DNA of 64,000 bases from Thalassia testudinum (taxonomy: Eukaryota; Streptophyta; Magnoliopsida; Alismatales; Hydrocharitaceae). Below the pieces are notes generated by a model. It was not told where the DNA came from and did no database searches. It worked only from the letters and a program-made list of their open reading frames with translations. The stretch covers positions 98,558,001 through 98,622,000 of the forward strand of contig JAZHRO010000073.1 of NCBI GenBank assembly GCA_037157565.1. The letters run 5' to 3'. The number at the start of each line of letters is the position of its first letter. Position 1 is the stretch's first letter. Positions 47,300-58,061 of the stretch are shown here, one piece after another. The translations under genes and the position numbers were made by a program.

Positions 47300-48989
47300 C
47301 CATCCCGTCTGGTGATGGAGCAGCAGGGGCCTGATAAATCAAATGTGCATGGCCTGAATTTGGGTTCATAACGTGCCTCTAGGTTGGCATGTTATTTGGA
47401 TTTGGCAGAGGTTGCGAAGGAAGGGTGCCAGGTTGGCGGGAATTTGCCATCTAGGCCAGTTGGTTGCGAACCTCTGTGATCTCGTCGTTGTGCTATTTTT
47501 GCATTGCCGCATTCGTCTTTTGAATGTCAGCCAATGCTTGAAGGATAAGAGTCATTTGATACTGGTTTGGCCCAGATTGGTAGGTGGGATTGGGCCGAGG
47601 CTAAGGCGGCTGATATGAATGAGGGGCTTGTGGACGGGGCTGATACGGTGGTCTTTGAGTCTGAGAATTTCCCGTCCACTGAAAGTTGGGATGATTTCAC
47701 CATCTAGGGTTGTAGGTATTGGAGAATGGGTCATTCTGGATGGCGTTGAGGTCCTCGCAAGTCTGAGGAAACTTAGGAAAGTCAGAATATGAGGGTTCAG
47801 AGTTCCCCCAACTCGAGTAGAATGGATTGGAGGTCACTCCGGTCCGAGAGTCAGACGGGGGTGGATACGGGTCCATCTCCTTAGTAGATTGGTGGTAGAT
47901 GTTCTGCACATTTTCCCTCACCAGAGGTGGTCGTGCAAAAGAGTTCTGCGCAGAGGTGGCTCGTTGCAGATGCCGAGTTAGCTCGTCCACCTTCTTTTCT
48001 ATGATAGAAACCTTGTCCAATCGACTGGCCATCAGTTCCAAGTCGACGGATGTGGCCAGGTCCTGCGTCTCTTGTGCCCCTCTTAGATTCGTTGATGCAC
48101 GGGCATTCATCCTGTCGAATAAGCCCATGGAGTCATTATTAATGGAGTTCGTGCACATGTTTTCGAGAATCTCCCACACTGTGTCCTCATGTTGACCCAT
48201 GATGTTTCCTCCACAGGTTGCATTGACGAATAATCAAATGTCTTCACGGAGTCCTTGGTAAAAAGACTGGACATGTTCCAATTTAGGAACTCTGTGATGG
48301 GGGCACTTTCGCATGAGATCTAAGAATCGGTCCCATGCTTCGTGAAGAGGTTCTCTCGGTTGTTGAGTGAAATGAGTGATCTGGTGGCGCAAGGCATTCG
48401 TCCAGCCAACGGGGAAGAACTTTTTCAAGAATTCAGATTGAAGTTCCTCCCATGTGTTGATTGGACGGGTCTAAGTTTGATACCAATGGGCGGCCTTGTC
48501 CAGGAGGGAGAAAGAAAACATTTTCATGAGTAGGATATCCCGATTTTGTGGATCTGACCCAAAGGTCTAGGCCAGATGCTTAAGTTGTTTAATGTGTTGG
48601 AATAGATCCTTGGAGTTAAGCCCATGAAACTTTGGTATGGCATGAATCATATTGGGCTTCAGTTCAGAATCAAGACCTCTAATCGGGATTCGAACTTGAG
48701 GCTCGATTGCCACCGCAGTGGGATTATAGTGATCTCGCATCATTGGTCACTGCGGTGGGTTTAGAAAGCTTTAAAAGAGATCATTCAAGCGTTGAAGTTG
48801 GTGCTCAAGGTTCTCTTCTTCAATGGGTTGTGCCATGATAGGAGAAGAAGGAGAACTTGGTTCTGAATCAGATGAAAGATTTATGTGGTGGGGTTGCTGC
48901 ACAAACAAGGGCGTCAAGGCTTGGCCTCGACGAGAGTGAATTTCTAAAAGAGGTCTTAAGGATGGTCTTAAGGACCTCCTACCAAACAT
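47300..48989 (-). pseudogene. gag: Athila-type gag of element B, broken
   Basis: The start is placed at ATG 48989; an alternative is 48835. The capsid core (48733-48234) shows KFHGLNSKDLFQHIKQL, WEELQSEFLKKFFPVG and HEAWDRFLDLMRKCPHH, which fit the retrotransposon gag family (Retrotrans_gag). The next part (48200-47697) has a predicted coiled region (ELMASRLDKVSIIEKKVDEL), then a Pro/Asn-rich tail reaching about 47300. No CCHC knuckle is seen. Stops near 48771, 48750, 48580, 48485 and 48234 break the frame. In life it would form the particle. Confidence 0.88.
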
Positions 48990-49930
48990 GCACTGAAGGA
49001 TGTGATGAGATTAGAAGGTGCTGGACCCAATCGAGACACCCAAAAATTGTTGGGTGACTATAGAGGTTCGGGGTGGATGATATCCCTTAGTCAGAAAGGT
49101 CATCCACTTGAGAAGTACTTGGGCAGCCAGAGAGGGAGAGTCCCACAAAAACCCCTACATGGTAGAGCGTCCCCACGAGTTACAGGGTTTCCCCCACCCG
49201 ACCTCTCTTGTCACTGAGATTCCAGGTAGACCAGAATGAGGACCTTGACCTCTTAAGTCTACCTTTTTTTACTTTAAGATCAAGGTGCTTAAGATTCCAC
49301 TTGAACTTTTAGGTCTTTTGAGTGAAAAAGTGACCTAATTTTAAGGTTGGTTGACCCAAAGGATCAACTTCACCTCTTGTTCCTTTGAGAGCTTTTGGTT
49401 CCTTTCTTTTAGGGTTCAAATGGATTTAAAAGCTTGATTTGCTTAGGGTTTCTCTTGTATAGATCTTTTAAAACAAGGCTTAGGCACACCTCTTTCTGGA
49501 AAAACTTTTGCCTTTGTTTAAGAGAAGATGTGTCTCTAAAAACCCTAGCTTTGCAATCCTTAAGTTGGCTCTAGTTAGTCCAATTTAGTTGCCTCAAAAT
49601 TTGGTATCTAGGGCTCAATCAAGAAAGTTTTAGCCCTAGTTGCCTTAGTTGGATAAGCAATTCAAGATGAGTTGAAATGAAAAATCAGGCAACTTTGATG
49701 AATTACTAAGTATGAAACAGGTAGCCCTAGGTTGATTCTTCTTTATTCCTTTTCAGACTTTGAGGGGGTTAAGAGAGAGGGCAAATGAAAATTACCTGTT
49801 TCTTGGTGTGGCTGTTGTGCAACTGCTCTTCTTTTCTCTGCTTTCCCTGAGACAAGCATAATAAAAGAGAGGAGTTAAGTCAGTATTGGATCAGAAGTTG
49901 TGATCAAAAGCTTTAGAAGTGCCCGTTGCT
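48990..49930 (-). other. Leader of element B
   Basis: Non-coding. The part nearest gag (49030-49265) is strongly conserved in non-autonomous element F. The part at 49330-49490 resembles the leaders of C and F. Such leaders usually hold packaging and dimerisation signals; that role is inferred. Confidence 0.7.
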
Positions 49931-49947
49931 CCCCGGCAACGGCGCTA
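49931..49947 (-). other. Primer-binding site of element B
   Basis: The minus strand reads TAGCGCCGTTGCCGGGG, 16 of 17 matches to the complement of the plant tRNA-Asp 3' end (from memory). The LTR begins at 49951, 3 bp away. Confidence 0.85.
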
Positions 49948-49950
49948 AAA

Positions 49951-52717
49951 TGCTAACGCGGCTAGATCGTGTTTTAACAAATATTACGTTGTAATATAGA
50001 CGAACTTTCCGCGAAAACAAATAAAGATTTATAACTCGAAAATCAGAGTATCCGAGGTCAAACACAGGGAGCAATCTGAGTATTCCAAAACTTGAAAACA
50101 CAACTTTTAAATAAGAAATGACTAGTTCAGTAGAAGTGAAATGAGAATAATATAGAAAGAAATTGCTCAAAAAAGAATGGACGTCTGATATTGCATCAGA
50201 CGTCTTAAAGTATTTCTCAAATTCTTCTTTTCTGTTGGTGATTTGCACTGCTGCAACTCTGGTTGCTTCTTTTCTTTTTCTTCCTTAGCTGCTTCTGCTC
50301 CTCTTTTTCCTTCTCATCTTGCGGCCAAGTCCTGGCTTACCTCTTCTTAGGTTGTTGCCTTCTTCTTTTTCTTCCTCTTCTTCCTTTGTTTTCTTGCTTC
50401 TTTGTCTGCCCCTTAATCTCTTTCTTTTTCCTACTTCAGTTCCTCTTCACTTTGGCTTAGCTTCTTCTTTCCTGCCTTGCCTTTCTTTTTCCTCTGCGGA
50501 GCTTCCTTCCTTCTTCTTCTCCTTCGCTTGCAGCGGCTAAGTCCCTACTTCCTACACACAAGCACCACCCAACAAAATCTACTCCCCTACCTTTCCTGTG
50601 CGTCTCTCTCTCTCTCAGAATCTCTCTTCAGTATGCTCTCCCAGAGCTGAGTTATCGAGTCAGGTCGTGCGCCCGAGTCCAGGCGCATCGGCGTGGGTGT
50701 GGTGCGCGAGTGCTCAGGAGTGGGGGTAGTCGGGTCGGGGCACCAGATCCGCGTGATGAGCTCACGGATGAGGCACTGTGAATAGGTGATGAGGGACCTC
50801 ATCCCAGTGTATTCGAGGCAACATAGCAATAACACAAAATCAATATAAAGGACTCACGCGCTTTGTGACTTACCGAGGTGGGACTAATGTTCACCATTCC
50901 TTCTCGTGCGTCCGCAATAGACCATGCCTCCAATTACCACAACTGCTGGTCTCGCGGCTTCATTTGCTGGGACAACTAGATGCGCAAGACCTCCCCAAGT
51001 TTGCTGCACCTGGAATCTTGAAGTCTTGCAACCTGGAGCAAGCGTGCAATTTCCTCGAGTCACCACTAATGGCGGCTGGAGCTCGAAACCTACCTGACAC
51101 AAAAAGGGCCTGCGGCTCAATCAGACCACAGGGGGACCTTCGCTGTGCCACGGTGAAGGTGCGACGGTATGTGGCAGGCCGTGGGGCGGCCTAGGCATGT
51201 GTGCCTAGGTCACTCTGTGGCTGGCCGGATGGGTTTGGTCGGGGGATAGTTGTGGTGGTGTAGAGGGCTTGTGGATGAGTGGAGGATATTCAATGGAGTT
51301 TGGTGGAGGTTATGCGGTGGTTGGCGAGATGTGTGGGGCTGCGGAGTGACAGGAGCATCTCACTGGAGGGTGGTCGGAGATGAGGAAGGTGGCAGTGGAC
51401 AGTGACGGTCGAGGGGCAGTTAGGTGAAATAAAGTGAGGAAAATGAAAGAGTGGAAGACGGGGAACTTATCTGGATTGTTGGGAGTGAAAGGGGGGGCAG
51501 CGGAGACAGACGGCTCGTGTGTGCCGTCGTCAGAGAAGATGACCCTGAGGGAGATAACGGCGACGAGGAGGAAGTCAGGGAGGCATGCGCTTGGTGCGGC
51601 GTGACGTGCGAGGATGAGGCGGAGTGAACTCTGTTGCTGGTATGGCAGCAGAGCGATGAGAAGGAGGAGGAAGAATCACTGGAGCCTACAGGCTTCTTGG
51701 CTGAAGAGAGGAGAGATGAAGTTTGGAGGGTTCTACAGCCAAAACAAGTCTGATTCAATCGCAGAGGGTCGGGGGTCCTTTTATAAGCGCTGGCTGAGCT
51801 TCTGGTGCGTGGAGGGCAAGCCTTCAGCCATCGTCATCTCGTCAGAGAAGGAAGGTAGTTGGGATCTGAAATCTTTGGTGCGTTCGCATGAGAGATTGGA
51901 CAGAAATCAAAGATTGGGATTGAGCTCAGATGGAAGGGGATTCCTCAGAGAATCTCCCTTCCAATTCTGGGAGATCTCTGAGGGATCAGGGACAATCCCC
52001 CCTCCCTTCCTCGTCGGAGAAGGATTCCTCCCCATTAATGGTGGAGGGACCTATTTGTAAGAGTGGTGAGAAAGCTAGGGGGGTTTATGTAATTATTTTC
52101 AAAAGATAAGGGTCAAAATGTAATTGGGTGTACTAAATTGTAAATAGGTCAAGATGACCTCCCCTTAGGTCCAAATTTTGGTACAAACCTAATTTTGACC
52201 TAAGGAATCCAATGGTGAAGTTGGATTTTAGGTTTGACTACTTTTGACTAGACATTTTGCGCAAAAATCTAAATTAGGTCAATTGATGAGCTAGGACCCC
52301 AATCGAGGTCAAACTAGGTTCCAAAGGCCAAATTGAATGTTCTAAACCCTAGGGGATATTTTTCCATGAATTTGAGAGGATTTACTTGATTTTTATCCTG
52401 ACCGGAACCTTGTTGAATTAAGCGAGTCTGTTTTAGGGTTACCAGATGTCATTTAATTCCTGGATTGCACATGAACCCATTTCTGATTGAATCAACCTAC
52501 TTTTTATCTTATTTAGACCATTTGACCTGTGTTTTGTCTCTAAGAAATCCTGTTTATGTACTGCAATGGTAAAATTGCATTTTTACCCTTTATTTCATGA
52601 TTTCTTCTTAGAACACTTATTCCTCCAATTAAGCCTTCTTCTAATTTATGCAGGAGCTTTTATTCTCTTTCTTGGATCAAAATGAGCTAGTTAGGGATCA
52701 TGATGAGGTTCTCATCA
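49951..52717 (-). repeat. 5' LTR of element B
   Basis: The LTR is 2767 bp, nearly the same length as the 3' LTR. The TATA box (minus) lies at 51777-51786. The GACGTCTGAT/ATCAGACGTC hairpin is at 50181-50205. The start TGATGAG-AAC-CTCATCA is at 52717-52701. Confidence 0.93.
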
Positions 52718-54433
52718 AAGAGTGATCTTCATTTTCAATAAAAAATTTAGCATGAAATGATGTGCCATTGTATGTGATCACGTGGTAGAAAATCTCTTTT
52801 CAAAATATTTTAATTCCCAGAATCTAACCACAAAAATAGTTGGGTCGTCTCCACAAGGAGGAATTGGCCTATTGAAGTAGTGCGTTGTGCTTCGTTTATT
52901 CGAAAATCTCAGTGGGCGTGCATGCTAGTTATTACACTTCATTTTCAACATAAGTTTAGCATTTATGTAATTACTTAAGAATATAGCTAGGTTATATGTA
53001 AAATGACCACTACGGAATATGTGAATTGTAATCGTAGTACTGACAAATATTGTCAATATAAATCAAAACTGAATCCATTCCCTATAATCAATATCCCATA
53101 GTTGATTAGTTAAGACATAAATGCACTATTCGTTATTCAATTAAACCTGAGGGACATTCATGCAATTCTATCTTAATATAATAAGGAGATAAATAAATGA
53201 ATAGTATCCTCTACAATGGCATTTAATGTAATTATTAATAGGAGAGGAAACATGGGATTTTCCTTCTCTCTTGCTCGTGCACGTGGAGAAGCGACCGTCG
53301 GTTGGCTGGAGTTCGGTGGAGCTGTGTTTGAGGTTGGGCGTCGTAACGGAGGTGACGCACCGAGGAGTGGTGGCTGGAGGTCTCCTTGGTGTCGAGGAAG
53401 TCCAACGCGGTGGATACGGCTCATCGACATAGAGGGCTATCGTGGTCGATTTCTAAGGGCGTGGCTACCCTCGTTAGGTCAAGGCAAGTGCGAGGGAGTC
53501 ATCGGTGTGAAGGATTGACACCGAAGTGGGTGGCTACATGGAGCTGTGGAGGCCTGCGCTTTGGGTTCTTCCGTTGGAGTTGCATTTGGCGACGTGCATA
53601 TGCTTGCACACGCGAGGAGCGCGGGCACGTTGGCTGGAGGTAGTGCACTGCTGCTGTTGTGACGCACCTGCTGGACATGCATGGAAGGGGAGATGCAAGC
53701 GTGCGATGTGCGGGAGATGCGCTTGCGCAGTGGAGGCGTGATGGATGGTGGTGGTGTGCAGAGGCATGGTTGCACGATGAAGCTAGTGCGCACACGGGCG
53801 TGCGTGGGGCGGTGATGAGTTGCTGCTGTCATCTTGCGTAGGAGGTCAAGGGTGGGCGGAGGTGGAAGGAAGAAGAGGAAGAAGAAGCTCGCCAAAGGTC
53901 CCACATTGCATGTGGAAGTCCCACGGCGCCTGCCTATTGTACGGTGGTGGAGATGGAGGATATCCCTGCAAGGGGGAAGGAAGATCATGATCATCTCTCC
54001 ATCCTTCGTTTTAAACATCCCTGGTTTGTTTTGCTTTGGCCGTCGATTTCTCCAACCACTCAGCGAAGATCGTGAGTGGTTGGGGTGGTTGAAGAGATGA
54101 GGCACAGTTGGTGGAGGAAAGGCGGCTGCAGTTTGAACATCGTCAGACATCCAGAATAAGTTCTTGATGTCTTAAAAGTTGACAGTACTACGATCCTTGC
54201 TCATTGGATGTAATTCAGGGTGTCTTATAGAAGCAACAATGGATGTCTGACTCTCGTACTTAGCCTGCATTCATCAAATGGATCATACATATGCTATTAA
54301 ATGTAAAATTAGCGCATAAATTTAAATGCAGGCCAAGGTGAATTGCCATATAACTCCTAATTAATTAAAAACTAAGAACAAATAATTAAATAGTACTTAG
54401 TCTAAATAATAGTCCACAAAAGTGGACTTATCA
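52718..54433 (-). repeat. 3' LTR of element G (major part)
   Basis: It aligns with 59285-60838. On the minus strand it starts TGATAAGTCCAC, followed by a hairpin of AGTCCAC and GTGGACT (54410-54428). Its last 8 bp lie beyond element B, at 38076-38083. Apparent ORFs inside (for example 53479-54150) are low-complexity by-products. Confidence 0.88.
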
Positions 54434-54472
54434 AATGCCCCCATGCCTAAGTTTTGCTAATCCCTAGCAAAA
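54434..54472 (-). promoter_or_regulatory. Hairpin and polypurine tract of element G
   Basis: TTTTGCTA and TAGCAAAA arms (54452-54472, 5-nt loop) precede, on the minus strand, TTAGGCATGGGGGCATT and the LTR edge at 54433. Confidence 0.85.
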
Positions 54473-56427
54473 AGTGAAAAACAATAGAAGTCACCAAAAA
54501 GATTTCTTTTTCTATTCCAAAAATTTAGAAATTCAGACAAATGTGAAGTGATAGTAACCTAGGAATGGATCCAAGTGAAAAGCCAACTTACATTTGCAGT
54601 TCATACTTATCCCTTGGTAAATATTTCTATCAGGATAGGCAACTACTTCCCTCGGGGATAAAGCAGAAAATAATCTGTAAATTTGACCCTAGCTTTTTGG
54701 CTTAGGTAGGAGATATAGAGTTGAATGGCTTTGTATTTGGTGGCAAGCACTCATCTGGTGCTACATGTAATCTAGTATTACAGACTCTAGATCTCTAGAC
54801 TATTAAACAAGTTAACTCAGAGAGAGGCTAAACAACTGTGCTCTCTTGATATTCCTTTGTGCTCACTCTTTTCCTTCTTTTCTTTCTGAGATCACAAATC
54901 TCGTTAGATTTAGTAAGTGTACTCGTTGTTTGGTGGCCTCACATGGCATTCACACTTCAATTAAAGTCCCAATAACCCTACAACTAAGTTAGAGTCCTCA
55001 GCCAGTATTCGAGTGATCAGAAATACTGAAAGGTAGGCATGGGTCATATTTGGTGGATCGCGATTGGTATTTTTGTTGCCTAAAAAACATTGTCACAAAG
55101 ATAAAATTATAAACTGACTCTTTTCTTTTTCTTTTCTCTCTCTCTTTTCTTTTTTTTTCTCTTTTTTTCTCTTTTGTTTTTCTTCTTTTTTTTAATATAA
55201 TTATTTTTTTTTCTTTCTTTATAAATCAACATAACATGATGCAGACTTTTATTTATGAAGCATTATTAGGGATGATGATGGTCAAGAGGATATTGTGTGG
55301 CTTATTTGGTGGAAGTGCCTACTCTCGGCACCGGGAAGGAATAGATAGGACAAGCGTATTTCTGACCTTTGATACTATTACCCTCCTTCAGTCAAAGACT
55401 CTATGAAGGATAGTCATAACCATCCACCATAGTCATAGCTTTATTAAGACTCAATCTCTGTGTATCCGCCTTATTTGGTGACTCCCAGGAATTCACACAA
55501 TGTACTCACACAAGAACAGAGAGTGAAAACTATACCTAACTCTAAAGTATCATTATCTAATTGTCCAAAACTTAAGAGTTCTTGCACTAGAGTTAGCGCA
55601 CCAGTAATCTCTCTACTTTCTTCTCACAAATATGAGGTGGATCTACTAGAAGGTAGTATGCCTGACTCCCTATTAACTATTCAAGGGTTCAGTAGACTAA
55701 AAATGCATATTGGTTCTCTTCAAAGATCCATTACCCAGTCTACGTGCAAGTGAAGTAAATGTACTGGATTCTAAACTTAAGAAATAATTCAAGAAGAAAA
55801 ATCTTCAATGACACTTTCAATGACAAAGATGTTTTGCTAGGGACTAACCAATTCAACTCAAGAAAAGAAAATTTTATTTTCTTTTTTATTATATATATAT
55901 ATGCTAACCTAAATGCTTGAATAGTTCCTAAAATGCAAAATGCATCCCCCCATGCCTAAATCCTACAATGTCCTCATTGTAAAATTAAAACAGGGGGAGA
56001 AAGGAAGGAAATCCCCTGATGATGGTGCTATTTTGGATGCTAGGTTGCCTCCCAACAAGTGCTGCATTTTCTGTCGTTAGCCAAACTTATAGGGAACCTA
56101 TAAGTCTGGTTCCAGACAGAAAAAGCTAGGCCCTAAAAATATGCAAAACTGCGCAGGCCTAGAAAATAGGTAGCCACAGATGTTGGTGAGCTGATGATGC
56201 AACGTGATTCCAAATGCTTGCCAGAAGACATGAAAGCAGAGAACCTCGTTGGCTACCTTGGGAGGTCTAGGAATAACGAAAGGAATATGAAAAGGGACCT
56301 CCAGAAATGGAATAAGTGGATGATAACAAGGATTCTCCAAAGCAAGATGGGTTTTAAAAGATATAAATATTATGATTTCAAACCCTTGAATGGCATGACT
56401 AAAAGTACAAGCATAAATCCACACTCG
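54473..56427 (-). other. 3' UTR of element G
   Basis: No intact gene. It contains T/C-rich runs (55110-55220), a perfect module 1 hairpin TACAATG-AGGA-CATTGTA (55981-55964, minus) with its tract TTAGGCATGGGGGG, a GGGAGGCAACC box (about 56045-56055), and a reading (56424-56098) with LHHQLTNICGYLF shared in form with E. Confidence 0.65.
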
Positions 56428-58061
56428 TTATTCTACCCAAGGATGTACTAGCCTGGTATGTTCCTCAGAAAGAATGTATATGAGCAGAGACCTGAGCCGA
56501 GGATTAGGTAAGGAATCTACCGGTTGCTTGAGTGATTGGGTGGTAATTAATAAGTCCAAAGAGGGTTTAGGCTGTTTAGGTTCCATTCCCAATAAGAATT
56601 CGTATTCCACATCCTTACCTAGCTTCATTATTTTATGAACTTCCAACTGCTCCTCTACAATAGTTGAGTCATGAATAGAATTCAATATCTCATTAGTAGA
56701 CTCATGATCAACATGCTTTGACGATAATTGGGTTTCTTGGGAAGTAGCGAGATCAAAATTATCAGCAAATTCATCCCTGAGTTCTTTCTTGTCAATTAGA
56801 TCCTTTCTGGGGACTTTGTGTGCTACTTCATTATCCTTAATAGCTTTAGGAGGATTATCATCTTTAATGTTATGGAGAAAGCCTATATCATTGAATTCAT
56901 TGTTTTTCTCGCGGTATAAATCCTCAATTGATATATATTGTTCTTGAGAGTCTCCCCTAGGCTTCTTACTATTGTGTTTGTCCTCCAATATCAACTTGTG
57001 GTTTTGCGAAGGATGACTCTCAAAATCGAAAGAAGGGAGGAATCTGGATTTCACCATATTATTTATATCCTCAGGGGGCAAGTCCTAAAATAACACATAA
57101 TCCCCTTGTGATTCACTCCAGATTTTCAGTCTGGGTTCCTCCATTGGGTCATCCTCGTCCTCTGAAATAGACTCTTTATATCCCTGAGACCAAACTTGAT
57201 CTAATTCATCCTCCATTCCCTTAAGGTCACCTTCATTGGGTGCATTTAAATCCTCATGATGCTGAATGGTAGGTGTTGATTCCCTAAGTGGAGGGTTAGA
57301 AGTAGGCTCACTAAGGGTAGAATGGGATTCCACCAGATAATTAATAGGGGAAGAGATATGAACAATACGACCCTGACCTGGGTTAGTAGGGGTAAGGAAA
57401 ATACTATCATTGGGGTCAAGGTCCTCAAGAGGTACCATCTTCCCTTTCTTTTGACTCAAATATAGCTCAGGTGGATAATCACTAGGGTCGTTCTCCTCTA
57501 GTGGCCGTGTCTCATTGGGAGAGTCTAAGTGATAGCTACATAAAATGGGATCCCTATTGTCATTGGTTTCCTTAGAATTATTTTCATGATCACAGTCATA
57601 TGGGTAGGGATCAGAATTACTAAGAAGAGCATAGCTAAGCTGTCTAATTTCTTTGTTCAATTGTTGACTATTCCTCAACATCACTCCCATAGATTCCATC
57701 ATTTTCCTTTTTTTTTTTGCATTTCTATTATAAAAGTGGAGAGGCTACTACTATCAGCTTGGGGAGGATAGTCAATCTGAGGCTCTAGTTGCCTAGGGGT
57801 ATCGATCCAACCTCAATACGAGAAATCATGAAGGGTGGGAGGGTTGGGTGTTTGCGTAGTAGTAGGGATTCCAGGGTTGGAAAATCCCACTCCTAGGCTC
57901 TACTCAAAAGTGGGAGCTATCGGACTAGTGCTCCTAGAATGATCCCAAGAATTGTCAATGCACCCATCAAAGGATGGATATGCTCGGGGCATGGGATCCT
58001 GGTTAAAAGATGGGAAGTATTGACTCTGATAATCTAAATGATAAGAGTAAGGGTGATCCAT
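56428..58061 (-). pseudogene. Long acidic ORF of non-autonomous element G, lightly broken
   Basis: The reading starts at ATG 58061 with a Tyr/Pro-rich segment (YSYHLDYQSQYFPSFNQ). It is interrupted by TAG (57902), TGA (57815) and a shift at an A11 run (57718-57708). It then stays open to 57085, where one TAG is followed in the same frame by another 217 codons to 56428. The downstream part is acidic and Ser/Pro/Asn-rich (for example SISEDEDDPMEEPRLKIW). No known domain. Element E has an ORF of like composition. Few lesions over about 540 codons mean it was coding until fairly recently. Confidence 0.65.

Larger units (their letters stand above)
38084..52717 (-). mobile_element. Element B: complete Athila-type retrotransposon
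   Basis: A 14.6-kb element has two 2.77-kb LTRs, a primer-binding site, leader, gag, protease, RT, RNase H, integrase, 3' UTR and polypurine tract. An exact 5-bp duplication AAGAG (38079-38083 and 52718-52722) marks insertion into the 3' LTR of G, 8 bp from its end. Over one stretch of about 225 bp (39541-39765 against 51401-51625) I count about 14 LTR differences, mostly transitions. It is the youngest element whose two LTRs are both visible. Confidence 0.95.

Noticed and set aside
53479..54150. Open reading of 223 residues, minus strand
   Set aside because: It lies inside LTR G. The other LTR copy gives differently broken readings, and it is His/Pro/Ser-rich low complexity with no domain.
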